DNA from: Staphylococcus sp. CAG:324
GTDB taxonomy: Bacteria; Bacillota_I; Bacilli_A; ML615J-28; CAG-313
Length of the DNA stretch: 39,660 bases
Direction of reading: 5' to 3'
Assembly (NCBI GenBank): GCA_000433035.1
Contig: FR890794.1
Span: forward strand, 1 to 39,660
This document shows, in pieces, positions 1 to 8,672 of the stretch. The notes beneath the pieces are model-generated. The model had not been told where the DNA came from. It saw only the letters and a program-made list of their open reading frames with translations, and did not search any database. The position numbers and the translations under genes are program-made. How positions within the stretch are numbered: the first letter of the stretch is position 1; each line of letters opens with the position of its first letter.

Positions 1-19
1 GTGAACTAAATGGGGTTCA

Positions 20-40
20 CTTCACTAATGAAGGCTTTTT
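20..40 (+). terminator. Possible rho-independent terminator at left edge
   Basis: Stem CTTCA (20-24) pairs with TGAAG (29-33), followed by five T (36-40). It would end a gene lying left of the window. The 17 bases 24-40 recur inverted at 14097-14113, inside the terminator of the tRNA-Gly gene, so this may be a copied or rearranged piece of that flank rather than a working terminator. Confidence 0.4.
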
Positions 41-54
41 ATAGTACTTTAATG
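41..54 (+). repeat. 14-bp direct repeat, left copy
   Basis: ATAGTACTTTAATG occurs here and again at 14126-14139, where its last two bases fall inside the encoded CCA end of the tRNA-Gly gene. Together with the neighbouring 17-base inverted match, it could mark the left limit of an element inserted at that tRNA. A 14-mer alone can recur by chance in DNA this AT-rich. Confidence 0.4.
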
Positions 55-143
55 TGTGTATACTGCGTAATGTTTTATATTTGATAGTTTCAATTATAAA
101 AGATGCATAATTATTAGTTTACATTGTAAAAATTGCATAAAGA

Positions 144-176
144 GAAAAAGCACCAAAGCGTATTTGCCTTGATGCT
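144..176 (-). terminator. Rho-independent terminator of the lipoprotein gene
   Basis: On the minus strand an 11-bp stem (166-176 with 149-159, two G-U pairs) is followed by a run of T. It lies just past the stop codon of the lipoprotein gene. Confidence 0.75.
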
Positions 177-186
177 TAACTATTTA

Positions 187-1239
187 TTAATTATGTTTGT
201 TAAATATATCACTAAAGTCTTTTTCCCATTCCCAAACTAATTCATAATAAGTATAATTTTCTCCTTCTTTGATGTAAAATATTTTTGCATCATGAATATA
301 AATTATTCCAAACTCAGTTTCTAAATATCCATAATCATCTACACCTGTTAAAGGACTATCAATTTCATAAAACTCAAATTCAGATAGACCATTAAAATCA
401 CCTATTTTAGTTCCATCTAATGTGTATGCCTCATATGAATCTAAATTAGTATTAAAAGCAAAAGTGACATCCCCATAGTTCCAGCCTGGTTCATACCCTA
501 AAACTTTATAGTGTTTATTATTAACTAATATATATCCATTAACTATTTCGAAATCATACTTTTTATCGTTTGTATAAATTGAATATTTATTACATATACC
601 TGCATCTTCTTGCCAGTCATCACTTCTATCTTCAATTACAGTTACTTTCATAAATTCCAACATAGAAGTAATATCTTCATAGTCAGCAATACTGATAACT
701 AATTTTAAAGTACCAGGTTTAGGTTTATTGTCATCCTCTATGTTAGAACTTGAATATTTTATTCTTAAGATATCTTCTCTTGTTAGTGATGTAATACCAA
801 GAATAGTTTTTACATCAGAATATTCTAATGTTTGAGTCTTAAATTCAATAGTAGTATCTCTTGCTAGCATTACAAAAGAGTATTCCCAAACGTATTCATC
901 ATTTACTCGAATTGTATTTTGAATAGAATGAAACTCACCATTTATGTACATTGCTAAATCAGCATCCATTATTGGGCGAGAGTGCATCACAATTTTAGTG
1001 CCTGATTCAAAACTTGTTTCAGCTGTCTTATCATAAATAAAATTATCTTCATCAGTTATTGTTAAGTTAAATATATAATGTTGATGTCCTTGACACCTTT
1101 CTTCTTCTAGTCCATCACAATTTACATCAGTACATTTACCACATTCTTCACACTTAATATGAATATGCTTAGTCTGATTACACCCTATTAAAAATAATGA
1201 AGCTAAAATAGCAATTAATAATATAAACCTCTTATACAT
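187..1239 (-). CDS. Putative surface lipoprotein with Cys/His-rich N-terminus
   Basis: This 350-residue protein is probably anchored outside the cell. It starts with a basic N-end, a hydrophobic stretch and a lipobox (LFLIGC, Cys20). A short Cys/His-rich segment follows (about residues 24-54, HxH-x-CxxCGKC and later C-GHQH), of a kind seen in repeated form in surface proteins of low-GC Firmicutes and possibly metal-binding. The remainder is rich in Asp, Glu and Tyr and looks beta-stranded; I recognise no catalytic motif. It is a single-gene unit with its own terminator. The CHAP lipoprotein near the right end has a comparable Cys/His module after its lipobox. Function unknown; the lipoprotein call is firm. 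Confidence 0.7.
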   Translation of the reverse strand: MYKRFILLIAILASLFLIGCNQTKHIHIKCEECGKCTDVNCDGLEEERCQGHQHYIFNLTITDEDNFIYDKTAETSFESGTKIVMHSRPIMDADLAMYINGEFHSIQNTIRVNDEYVWEYSFVMLARDTTIEFKTQTLEYSDVKTILGITSLTREDILRIKYSSSNIEDDNKPKPGTLKLVISIADYEDITSMLEFMKVTVIEDRSDDWQEDAGICNKYSIYTNDKKYDFEIVNGYILVNNKHYKVLGYEPGWNYGDVTFAFNTNLDSYEAYTLDGTKIGDFNGLSEFEFYEIDSPLTGVDDYGYLETEFGIIYIHDAKIFYIKEGENYTYYELVWEWEKDFSDIFNKHN

Positions 1240-1355
1240 TGAACTTCTCTTTATACATTAATATCTTATTACTAGTATACATTAAAAATAACGTTTTGTC
1301 AAATGACTAAAGTTTGTATAATTGAGCATTTTTTTATAAATATATACGTTTTAAT

Positions 1356-1378
1356 AAAAAAAAGCCCAATAAATGGGT
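1356..1378 (-). terminator. Weak terminator after the TPR-type gene
   Basis: A 4-bp stem (CCCA 1365-1368 with TGGG 1374-1377) is followed on the minus strand by eight T. The T tract is convincing but the stem is short. Confidence 0.35.
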
Positions 1379-1422
1379 GATTATTTGAGCACTTTTTAAT
1401 TAGAGTAATAAAAATGCCCATT

Positions 1423-2538
1423 TTAGATATTTTGTAAAATGTTTATTAAAATTCCACTAATATTTGCTTTTGATAAGGTTTTTAATATCTTTTTATCCCT
1501 ATGTGTAAAGTAATAAGTTAGCAAATTTAGGTATTTTAAAGTTGATTCGTTAAATTTATTTGTTTCAATAAAATCTTTATAATAATCTTTAAATGATTGT
1601 TTATTTAATTTATACTCGCATATAAGCATTGAAGTAATATCTGATAAATCCATCTTTTCCTGATTATTAATGTTAATTAAAACTTCTTTATATTTGTTAA
1701 GTCCAAGTAAAGATAAATTCAAACTCGACTTTGTTGCTATTAAATCATATCCTATAACACCTAATGATTCTAAACTTCTAATTTGCTTTGTTGATAGTTT
1801 CATACATTCTTCGTAGTTACCAATATAAAGTAGTGAACGCATTACAATGTTATTAACACTAATTATTCTTTTGTAATTATAATCAGTTATTAAAATATCA
1901 TTTGCTTTCGTAGCATAAAATATTGCTTCTATATACTTTTGGTCTTTAAAACATTTTGATGATAATATTTGATAAGCTAGTGCATTTTTGAAATCATGGT
2001 CCCATTCACATTTATCTGAAGTTGATTCAAAGAATAAAGATATAATATTAAGAATAGTTTTTAGTTCTCCTACATAAAAGGAACTAAATTTTTTTATATA
2101 ATTATATTCATGAGTATTTTCATTATACACTTGTTCTACACTTTTCTTAGAATTCAAAAGTAGTAATAATCTTATTAATTTAAAAACTGGTGACATCAAA
2201 TTATTTTCAGCTATTAAAGTTTCTAATTTATTTAAGTCTTCTTCGTAATTATCAGTATTTTTATAATAGATATTTGTATAAAGGTCATTTAAAAGTATTT
2301 CATAATTATCTATATCCTCATTATTAACTTCTTTTATATTATAATAAGTAGTTAACTTTGAAATAATCTCTGGTCCTACTCCTTGTTCTTTTTCTTTACA
2401 TCTTCTATATGAACTATTATTTATATAGAGTTCATTAAATATGACTTCTTTACCTTTTTCAAATAATTTTATATATGTATCAAAAAAATGAAAATATATC
2501 ATTGACCCTTTATAATCATTTAACGATATTTTATTCAT
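1423..2538 (-). CDS. Putative HTH/TPR-type regulatory protein
   Basis: This 371-residue protein has no signal peptide or membrane segment. Residues about 35-70 could form a divergent helix-turn-helix. The rest is a run of amphipathic helix pairs, Leu/Lys/Asn/Tyr-rich, as in TPR-type regulators such as the Rgg/PlcR class. Similar helix-rich proteins occur in Erysipelotrichia. The start has a good ribosome site (TGGAGG) about 7 bases upstream. It lies beyond the terminator of the toxin operon, so it is a separate unit that could respond to a peptide or metabolite. No residue-level evidence proves DNA binding, and a structural helical-repeat protein is an alternative. Confidence 0.4.
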   Translation of the reverse strand: MNKISLNDYKGSMIYFHFFDTYIKLFEKGKEVIFNELYINNSSYRRCKEKEQGVGPEIISKLTTYYNIKEVNNEDIDNYEILLNDLYTNIYYKNTDNYEEDLNKLETLIAENNLMSPVFKLIRLLLLLNSKKSVEQVYNENTHEYNYIKKFSSFYVGELKTILNIISLFFESTSDKCEWDHDFKNALAYQILSSKCFKDQKYIEAIFYATKANDILITDYNYKRIISVNNIVMRSLLYIGNYEECMKLSTKQIRSLESLGVIGYDLIATKSSLNLSLLGLNKYKEVLININNQEKMDLSDITSMLICEYKLNKQSFKDYYKDFIETNKFNESTLKYLNLLTYYFTHRDKKILKTLSKANISGILINILQNI

Positions 2539-2858
2539 TGTATTTCCTCCATCTATTTTACTACAATATAAAAAATATTATGTTATTCAAATATTAATTT
2601 GTTAATTTAATCGTGCCTTTTACAATATTATATCATAAAACTTATATTTTTCAATAAATTTAGTGTAAAATAAAATGAACTATTATTTCTACATATCAAT
2701 AACTCAAAAATTGCTTAATGGCTACTAATACTATCGATATTTCTAAACCATTAAAATAGTTATCACAATTTTATGAATAATATTTATGTTAATCATGCAC
2801 ATATTTATTAGATACACTTATAATAAATTATTTATATAATACTTTTATAATTTGTAGA
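2539..2858. other. AT-rich intergenic stretch
   Basis: About 320 bases of extremely AT-rich sequence upstream of the TPR-type gene. I see no open frame with a ribosome site and no RNA motif I know. It presumably holds that gene's minus-strand promoter, but several hexamers fit equally badly and I assign none. Confidence 0.5.
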
Positions 2859-2899
2859 AAAAGGAGATTATTATTTTTTAAAAATAATAATCTCCTTTT
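2859..2899 (-). terminator. Bidirectional terminator ending the toxin-immunity operon
   Basis: A perfect inverted repeat: 20-base arms 2859-2878 and 2880-2899 around one base. The GC-richer base GGAG/CTCC pairs 2863-2866 with 2892-2895. On the minus strand it ends in a T run, 79 bases past the immunity gene's stop. It should stop transcription in both directions. Confidence 0.8.
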
Positions 2900-2977
2900 A
2901 AATAAATTATAAACTTATTTTATTTCTCATAAAATATAATTAGTTAATAACATTTATCAATAATTGTCGTGATCATA

Positions 2978-3820
2978 CTAATCAGAAACTAATAAAATAT
3001 TAAACTGTTTATATTCGCCACCCCATAATTTTACAGCAATTAAATTGTCATACCATGATAATACTTCACTTTTATATTTATTTTCAAATAATTCCTTATT
3101 AATAACATCATTAGTTAGAAAGTAATTATAATTCGTTATAATCATTAAATATGATTCCTTATTTATATACTCAGGTAATTTTCTCATATTTAAAATATGC
3201 ATTTGAAAATCAAAAGATACTTTATCAAATGGAATTAATTTATTTAATTCTAAAATAAAATTTTTTAAATTACTACATTTTTTCCCATCTAACTCAATTA
3301 CAAAAGAGTGATTAAATTTTTCTTTATACTTATTAATTTCATCTTTATTTATTTTATATATTTCATTTTTAAAAGTACATGGCTTAGCTTTAATTGGAAT
3401 TTCTTCAACCTTATTTCCATAATAGCAATTTTCAATCATTTCATAAATATTATTTCCAAACAAGAATAAATAACCATCAAATGAAGCATATATTTTTCCT
3501 GACAAAGAAATCATAATTAAATAATAAAAACCAATTTCTCCTATAGGTATTAACTGTTCTCCTACAGATTCCTCATAATCTAATGCTACTTCTTTATCTT
3601 CTGCTATCATTTTCTCGCAATCAAAAAATACTTTATCTCTTGATTTTTTTAAGGGAAATTTAAAAGTAAACTTATCGAATCTTTCTAAAAACAGAATTAG
3701 ATTTTCATTAACTTCATATCCGTTTTGTTTTATATATTTAATTATTTGATCAATATTTCTTTTTTCATTATTCCAACCATTTTTTTTTAAGCATTGTAGT
3801 ACATCTTTAGAAAAACACAT
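2978..3820 (-). CDS. SUKH-3 immunity protein with probable barstar-like C-terminal half
   Basis: This cytoplasmic protein (280 residues) is predicted to neutralise the toxin tip encoded just upstream. Residues 1-140 follow the SUKH-3 pattern: FSKDV..L.KNGW near the start, a spaced R-x-ID, a conserved YEESVGEQLIPIGE (about 83-96), and a later GKIYASFDGYLFLFG. SUKH immunity proteins commonly accompany deaminase toxins. Residues about 165-280 form a second domain (VIELDGK start, MR-x-LPEY, IITNYNYFL, FNILLV end) that resembles barstar-like inhibitors of RNases; this part is inference. The start codon is 9 bases past the toxin stop, and its ribosome site (AGGAGG) overlaps that stop codon, so the two are translationally coupled. 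It is the last gene before the strong terminator. Family SUKH homes are usually about 140 residues, so this protein is double length. Confidence 0.8.
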   Translation of the reverse strand: MCFSKDVLQCLKKNGWNNEKRNIDQIIKYIKQNGYEVNENLILFLERFDKFTFKFPLKKSRDKVFFDCEKMIAEDKEVALDYEESVGEQLIPIGEIGFYYLIMISLSGKIYASFDGYLFLFGNNIYEMIENCYYGNKVEEIPIKAKPCTFKNEIYKINKDEINKYKEKFNHSFVIELDGKKCSNLKNFILELNKLIPFDKVSFDFQMHILNMRKLPEYINKESYLMIITNYNYFLTNDVINKELFENKYKSEVLSWYDNLIAVKLWGGEYKQFNILLVSD

Positions 3821-3829
3821 AATTTCCTC

Positions 3830-6800
3830 CTATCCACTGACAACTAATAAAATACCTCGAAGAAGTTTTCTACAATTTCTACACATAGGCGCCATGGCCA
3901 AATCTTTCACCCTTACAGTTGTTACTACTAAATCACTAAGCCTAGCCCCATCATCTAAAGCATCTGATACTGCCCTCACTTCTGCACAATTAAAAATATC
4001 ATCCCAATCTTCTAGAGATGGAAACTCTCTTGCTTTTAAAAGTTTATTTGGAATAAAATCAGGATTTCTTCCTGCTTTTCCATAATAAATTTTTCCAGTT
4101 TTTTTATCAATGGCTGTAGATACCATATTATATTTTCTTTTTGAAGTAGCAAACACATCTTTAGCATATTGAAGTGCTGACTTTTGTGAAGCATTTACTA
4201 TTTTAATAGCACTGGAAATATTAAGGCTAGTACTTATGATTACAAAAAATCCAGTAATAGCCAATGAGAACGACCAATTATTATTTACATAATTAAAAAA
4301 ACCGGGACCAAAACCTTTTTTTGAGCAAAAGCCAGCTATTGCAGCTGCTCCAAAAAACCACAACCCTGAAATTACTACACTTTTTACTAAAGCTTTTGCC
4401 AAGATAGCAGCAGCACCAATATTAAAGAATGCAACAACAATAATTATTATTACAGCAATTACCATTAAACCTATTGATATAGCTTTCCCGAGCGGACTAT
4501 TCCAAAATTTTTGCCAAGTCACTTGCCAAAAATATTGCCATTTTGTTAATTCATCAGAATCATAAATAAGTTTTTCAAATGTTTCATAGGTATATGTATT
4601 ATACACTAAATTAATAGGATTTGCAACAGTTAAACTATACAAATTAAGACTATATAAAGAATTAGCATTTGAAAATGCAACTTCTGGTGATACTGCTGAA
4701 ATAAATTGTTTCATTAACGGAGAATAATATCTACCATTAATAAAATATAATTTACTTTCAGTATCATAATATTGTGATTTCCATCTTATTGGATTAATAT
4801 TCCCAATATGGCCTTCATCTGTAATAATGGTTCCACCTTTCTTATCATATACCATACAATTTCCCCATGAATCATATTCATAATAAGCTACTTCTTTATC
4901 CTTATTATATATTGAAATTACATTATCTTCAGCATCTTTAACAAATGTATATTGAAATTCATCATTATTATATAATGGTATAATTCCACTCAATCCGTCT
5001 GCATCATATAAATATCTAATCATTAGACCATTTCTTTCTTCCCTAATTAACTTTGAACCATCATATACATAATCTACATTATTGTCATTAATAGTCTTTT
5101 TAAAACGCACTCCTTCACCATTATAATAATATTTAATATTTTTATCACAAGTGTATTGTTTTAATAAGTTACCTCTTTCCCAAAACATATTTTGAGGTTT
5201 AGTTTTTGAATCAATATTATAATGTGTACAATTTCCAAAATTATCATAATCAAATAAGTTTTCAATAAATTTCTCTTTTCTTTTTGTTAATCTTCCTTTA
5301 TCATATGTATAATATATAGATTCACCTGCCATAGATTCACAATATAAACTTCCATCTTTATTATATGAATATGTCTTATCCGCATATATAAAAGAGGAAT
5401 TTGTACTACTTTCAAAAATTAACCTATTTGCATTATCATATTTATATACATTTAAAGTTTCTTCACTATCATTACCTCTTTCTGAAGTAATTTTTTTATT
5501 AGAAATATTTCCTTTTTTGTCATAGGTATAATTTATTTGATATGTTTGGGATTTTGACAGTGGATTAGTAATTTTCTTTGTAATTTGTTCTACTTGAAAT
5601 GTTCCTTTTTTATAAATTATTTCTTCTGTTACTTTTGAATTTGCTCCAAATAGTCCATCCTTAATTACATCCTCTTTGTAACTTAGTCTACCTAATTTAT
5701 CAAATTCATAGGATGTTTTTATAGGTAATATCTCAAGTTTATCATTAACTACTTCCGTAATAGTTTCTTTAATTCGTGGATTCATTAGTTTACTTTCATC
5801 CTTTGTGTTTTCACACTTATAGTATACTCCTCCATATTGTACTTGGTTTGGTGAATTTAATTTAGTAGAAAAATAACTCTTACCATCCTCATCAAAAACC
5901 TCATACTCCGTTAAGTCATTGAACTCATTATAATGATACTTATAAGTTCTATTTTCATATGGATCATATTTTTCTTCAATTTTACTAGCACCATTACTTT
6001 CCCATAGTTCTTGTCTTCTATATGTAATTTCTTTATCACCATTAATAACTGAAGTTATTCTTCCGTATTTATCAAAATGTACAGTTGATGTATCTATTTC
6101 ACTAGAATTATATAAATCTCTATAATATGAAGTTGTTAATTTATTTTCTACATAATTCATGTTTCTTGATAATAACAATTGTTTGTTAGTTTTTTTTAAC
6201 TCATCTCTATACATTAAATAATAATTCGTTGTTTCACCCAATAAATTGTATTTAAACAAAAAACCATACATATTACTTTTGTTCCATCCAATAGGTGTTA
6301 CTGCCAACAATCTACCATTCTTATCATATTTCAAATAATTTGCCCCATCTAAATTATTTGAAATTTTTTTAATTTGTGAAGTAGTATTATATTTCATTTC
6401 AACGGATAAACTTTTTTCTTCATCTTTGTTATAATGTATATTAGATATATTACCCGAATGATCATCAGTTGTAGTAACAACTTTACCTCTATAACTTTCT
6501 TCTGAACTTTCTGTTTCATTAATGGAATATTTTGTTGAAATCACTTCATCAGTATCTTCATGTTTCATTGTTTTTTCTATTAAATGACCTTTTTCATCAT
6601 AATAATAGCATACTTCGACACCATATTCATCTATCTCCTTTAAAAGATTCCCATTAATATCATAATAATTGTATATTGAACTCATTTCATGATTGTTTTT
6701 ATCAGATTTTAAACCTTTATTTATCTCTGTAATTTGCAAAATACAATCAGTATTTTTCCCATTAATATTTATATTTTTCAAAAAATGTGGTATTCCATAA

Positions 6801-8668
6801 GTGTATAAATTATTATCAGGACTCTTTACTTCAGAAAAATATAAAGCTCTAGTATTATTTCCATATTCATCACTTCCAAACATTACTGGAAACTCTATAT
6901 TATTAGAATAAAACTTTACACTGTTAACCAACATTTTTTTTGTCCCATCACAACTCGATAAAATGTAAGGTAAATCACTGTCATCTAAGCCCCTCGTTTT
7001 GAATAAACTATAGTAAGTAGATTGAATATCTTTTTCACTAAAATATAAATTCGAATTAACGTATTCAGTGATTTCATCTGAATCACTGGTTATTTTATAT
7101 TTTATTTTAGTTATTTTATCTACATATCCCCGATTTTCTCCGTTTGTTAAACAATATTTTGACACTCCACTATGATATAATTTCATATCTGCAATTTTTA
7201 CAATTTTGTTACTATTATTTTCGCCAAACATTATTTTAATATCATTTAAATTTTGATACTTTATACAAATTGGTATAGCAACATGTTGCCAGCTATTTAT
7301 TGCAGAAGTATCAACATTAAAAGAGAAAATTTCTTCTTGAGTTTGTGCATTTTCTGATGAATTAATTTCAATATTAACTTTTGAATTAGATACATTTTGT
7401 TGTATATTTAACCAAAAATCACACATAAAATTTATATAATTAGAACATTTATATTTTCTATAACTCTTCAAGTTTTCAAAATAGTCTTTCATTAAATTTT
7501 CTTTACTAATTATATAATCCATGTTTAAAATATGAACATTTCTAGTATTTATTTTTTCTAAACTATTTGATTTTGAAATCATAGTTTCTTTTCCATATTT
7601 TTCTGTTGTTTTCAAATCATTAATATCACCATTATTAATTTCAAATTCAGAGACTGTATATCCTTTTTCATTAAAAAAGTATATAAACTTTAGATTTTTT
7701 TCATTTTCCACAATTGTATTATTATCATCATAAATTAAATTGTTATATGAAATTAAATCTTCTCCATAAATTGTTGGATTCTTAATAATAAAGTTCTCAT
7801 CTGATATATACTTTCCTCCAATATATTTATCCTCATCTACATAACTATTATCATTTAAATAATAGTTATTCTTTTCTTTTTTAACGCTCTCCAAAGTAAC
7901 AAATCCTTGCTTTATAGATTCAATTTGACCATTAATATTATAATCAAATAAGAATGTAGACTTGTCCTTTAATGACACAACATTAGTTAAATAATTTTTT
8001 GCATAAATAAACATATGTTTTTCAATATCATCAGACACTTTTATTAAATTATTATTTTCATTATATTCATAGTGTATTTTTTTTACGACATTGATACCAT
8101 TTTTATATTTTATATAATTTAATAAATTAGTTTTATTATCATATTCGAATAGTAATTTCATATTAGGATAATTTGTATCATAAATGATTTTCAATCTTCC
8201 AAAAGAATCATAATCAAATTTTTTTGTTTCATTAATATTTGAAACACTTTTAATTATCTTGTTGTTTTCAAATATTAATCTATTATTTTGTTGATCTTTA
8301 ATAGTTAATAAATTATTATTCACTTCTAATATTAATTCTAATCCTTCTGAATCATAAAATTTATTATTTGATAATTGTTCAAATATGTGTTTATACCCCA
8401 TCGAGTCTATGTATACATATTTCCCATTTTCAACAATTATATATTGTTGAACATTTAATTTGAAATTATTACCTACATAAGTATTAACATATTGCGATAA
8501 ATCAAACATGGAATTATATATATGACTTACATCAATATTAAATAAATTATTACCAATACCTACATCATAATATTCATATAATAATCTCCCAGTTGAAAGA
8601 TTTATTTTTGCAAACCCTGCTCCTGAACTATATGATAATTCACTTTGATTAATTTTACTTCTATCCAT
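3830..8668 (-). CDS. RHS-repeat polymorphic toxin with C-terminal deaminase domain
   Basis: A 1612-residue toxin. The N-terminus (SSGAGFAKINLSTGRLLYEY, then SHIYNS) is typical of Firmicutes RHS proteins and has no signal peptide. About residues 170-1310 carry YD/RHS repeats (Y-D-x-x-G-x-L type), which form a hollow shell around the toxin. The core ends with RYYSPLMKQFIS (1313 on) and NLYSLTVANPINLVY. Three hydrophobic helices follow (about 1396-1480), a possible translocation segment. The tip (about 1513-1612) has the deaminase signature CAE (Cys1561, Glu1563) and CxxC (Cys1596, Cys1599), which would bind zinc; it best fits the YwqJ-like toxin deaminases, so nucleic-acid deamination is inferred. 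Start: ATG at 8668, 4 bases past the Mur-like gene with GGATGG upstream, preferred over an in-frame TTG at 8683. The tip is about 38% GC by count, against under 20% in parts of the RHS core. Confidence 0.88.
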   Translation of the reverse strand: MDRSKINQSELSYSSGAGFAKINLSTGRLLYEYYDVGIGNNLFNIDVSHIYNSMFDLSQYVNTYVGNNFKLNVQQYIIVENGKYVYIDSMGYKHIFEQLSNNKFYDSEGLELILEVNNNLLTIKDQQNNRLIFENNKIIKSVSNINETKKFDYDSFGRLKIIYDTNYPNMKLLFEYDNKTNLLNYIKYKNGINVVKKIHYEYNENNNLIKVSDDIEKHMFIYAKNYLTNVVSLKDKSTFLFDYNINGQIESIKQGFVTLESVKKEKNNYYLNDNSYVDEDKYIGGKYISDENFIIKNPTIYGEDLISYNNLIYDDNNTIVENEKNLKFIYFFNEKGYTVSEFEINNGDINDLKTTEKYGKETMISKSNSLEKINTRNVHILNMDYIISKENLMKDYFENLKSYRKYKCSNYINFMCDFWLNIQQNVSNSKVNIEINSSENAQTQEEIFSFNVDTSAINSWQHVAIPICIKYQNLNDIKIMFGENNSNKIVKIADMKLYHSGVSKYCLTNGENRGYVDKITKIKYKITSDSDEITEYVNSNLYFSEKDIQSTYYSLFKTRGLDDSDLPYILSSCDGTKKMLVNSVKFYSNNIEFPVMFGSDEYGNNTRALYFSEVKSPDNNLYTYGIPHFLKNININGKNTDCILQITEINKGLKSDKNNHEMSSIYNYYDINGNLLKEIDEYGVEVCYYYDEKGHLIEKTMKHEDTDEVISTKYSINETESSEESYRGKVVTTTDDHSGNISNIHYNKDEEKSLSVEMKYNTTSQIKKISNNLDGANYLKYDKNGRLLAVTPIGWNKSNMYGFLFKYNLLGETTNYYLMYRDELKKTNKQLLLSRNMNYVENKLTTSYYRDLYNSSEIDTSTVHFDKYGRITSVINGDKEITYRRQELWESNGASKIEEKYDPYENRTYKYHYNEFNDLTEYEVFDEDGKSYFSTKLNSPNQVQYGGVYYKCENTKDESKLMNPRIKETITEVVNDKLEILPIKTSYEFDKLGRLSYKEDVIKDGLFGANSKVTEEIIYKKGTFQVEQITKKITNPLSKSQTYQINYTYDKKGNISNKKITSERGNDSEETLNVYKYDNANRLIFESSTNSSFIYADKTYSYNKDGSLYCESMAGESIYYTYDKGRLTKRKEKFIENLFDYDNFGNCTHYNIDSKTKPQNMFWERGNLLKQYTCDKNIKYYYNGEGVRFKKTINDNNVDYVYDGSKLIREERNGLMIRYLYDADGLSGIIPLYNNDEFQYTFVKDAEDNVISIYNKDKEVAYYEYDSWGNCMVYDKKGGTIITDEGHIGNINPIRWKSQYYDTESKLYFINGRYYSPLMKQFISAVSPEVAFSNANSLYSLNLYSLTVANPINLVYNTYTYETFEKLIYDSDELTKWQYFWQVTWQKFWNSPLGKAISIGLMVIAVIIIIVVAFFNIGAAAILAKALVKSVVISGLWFFGAAAIAGFCSKKGFGPGFFNYVNNNWSFSLAITGFFVIISTSLNISSAIKIVNASQKSALQYAKDVFATSKRKYNMVSTAIDKKTGKIYYGKAGRNPDFIPNKLLKAREFPSLEDWDDIFNCAEVRAVSDALDDGARLSDLVVTTVRVKDLAMAPMCRNCRKLLRGILLVVSG

Positions 8669-8672
8669 ATTA

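Noticed and set aside
2859..2899. Palindrome considered as an operator or a phage attachment site
   Set aside because: Long arms, GC-richer base and T runs at both ends just past the last gene of an operon fit a terminator better.
3894..4085. A 63-codon plus-strand frame opposite the deaminase tip
   Set aside because: It has no ribosome site and lies wholly opposite the well-supported toxin domain; it is a shadow of its higher GC.
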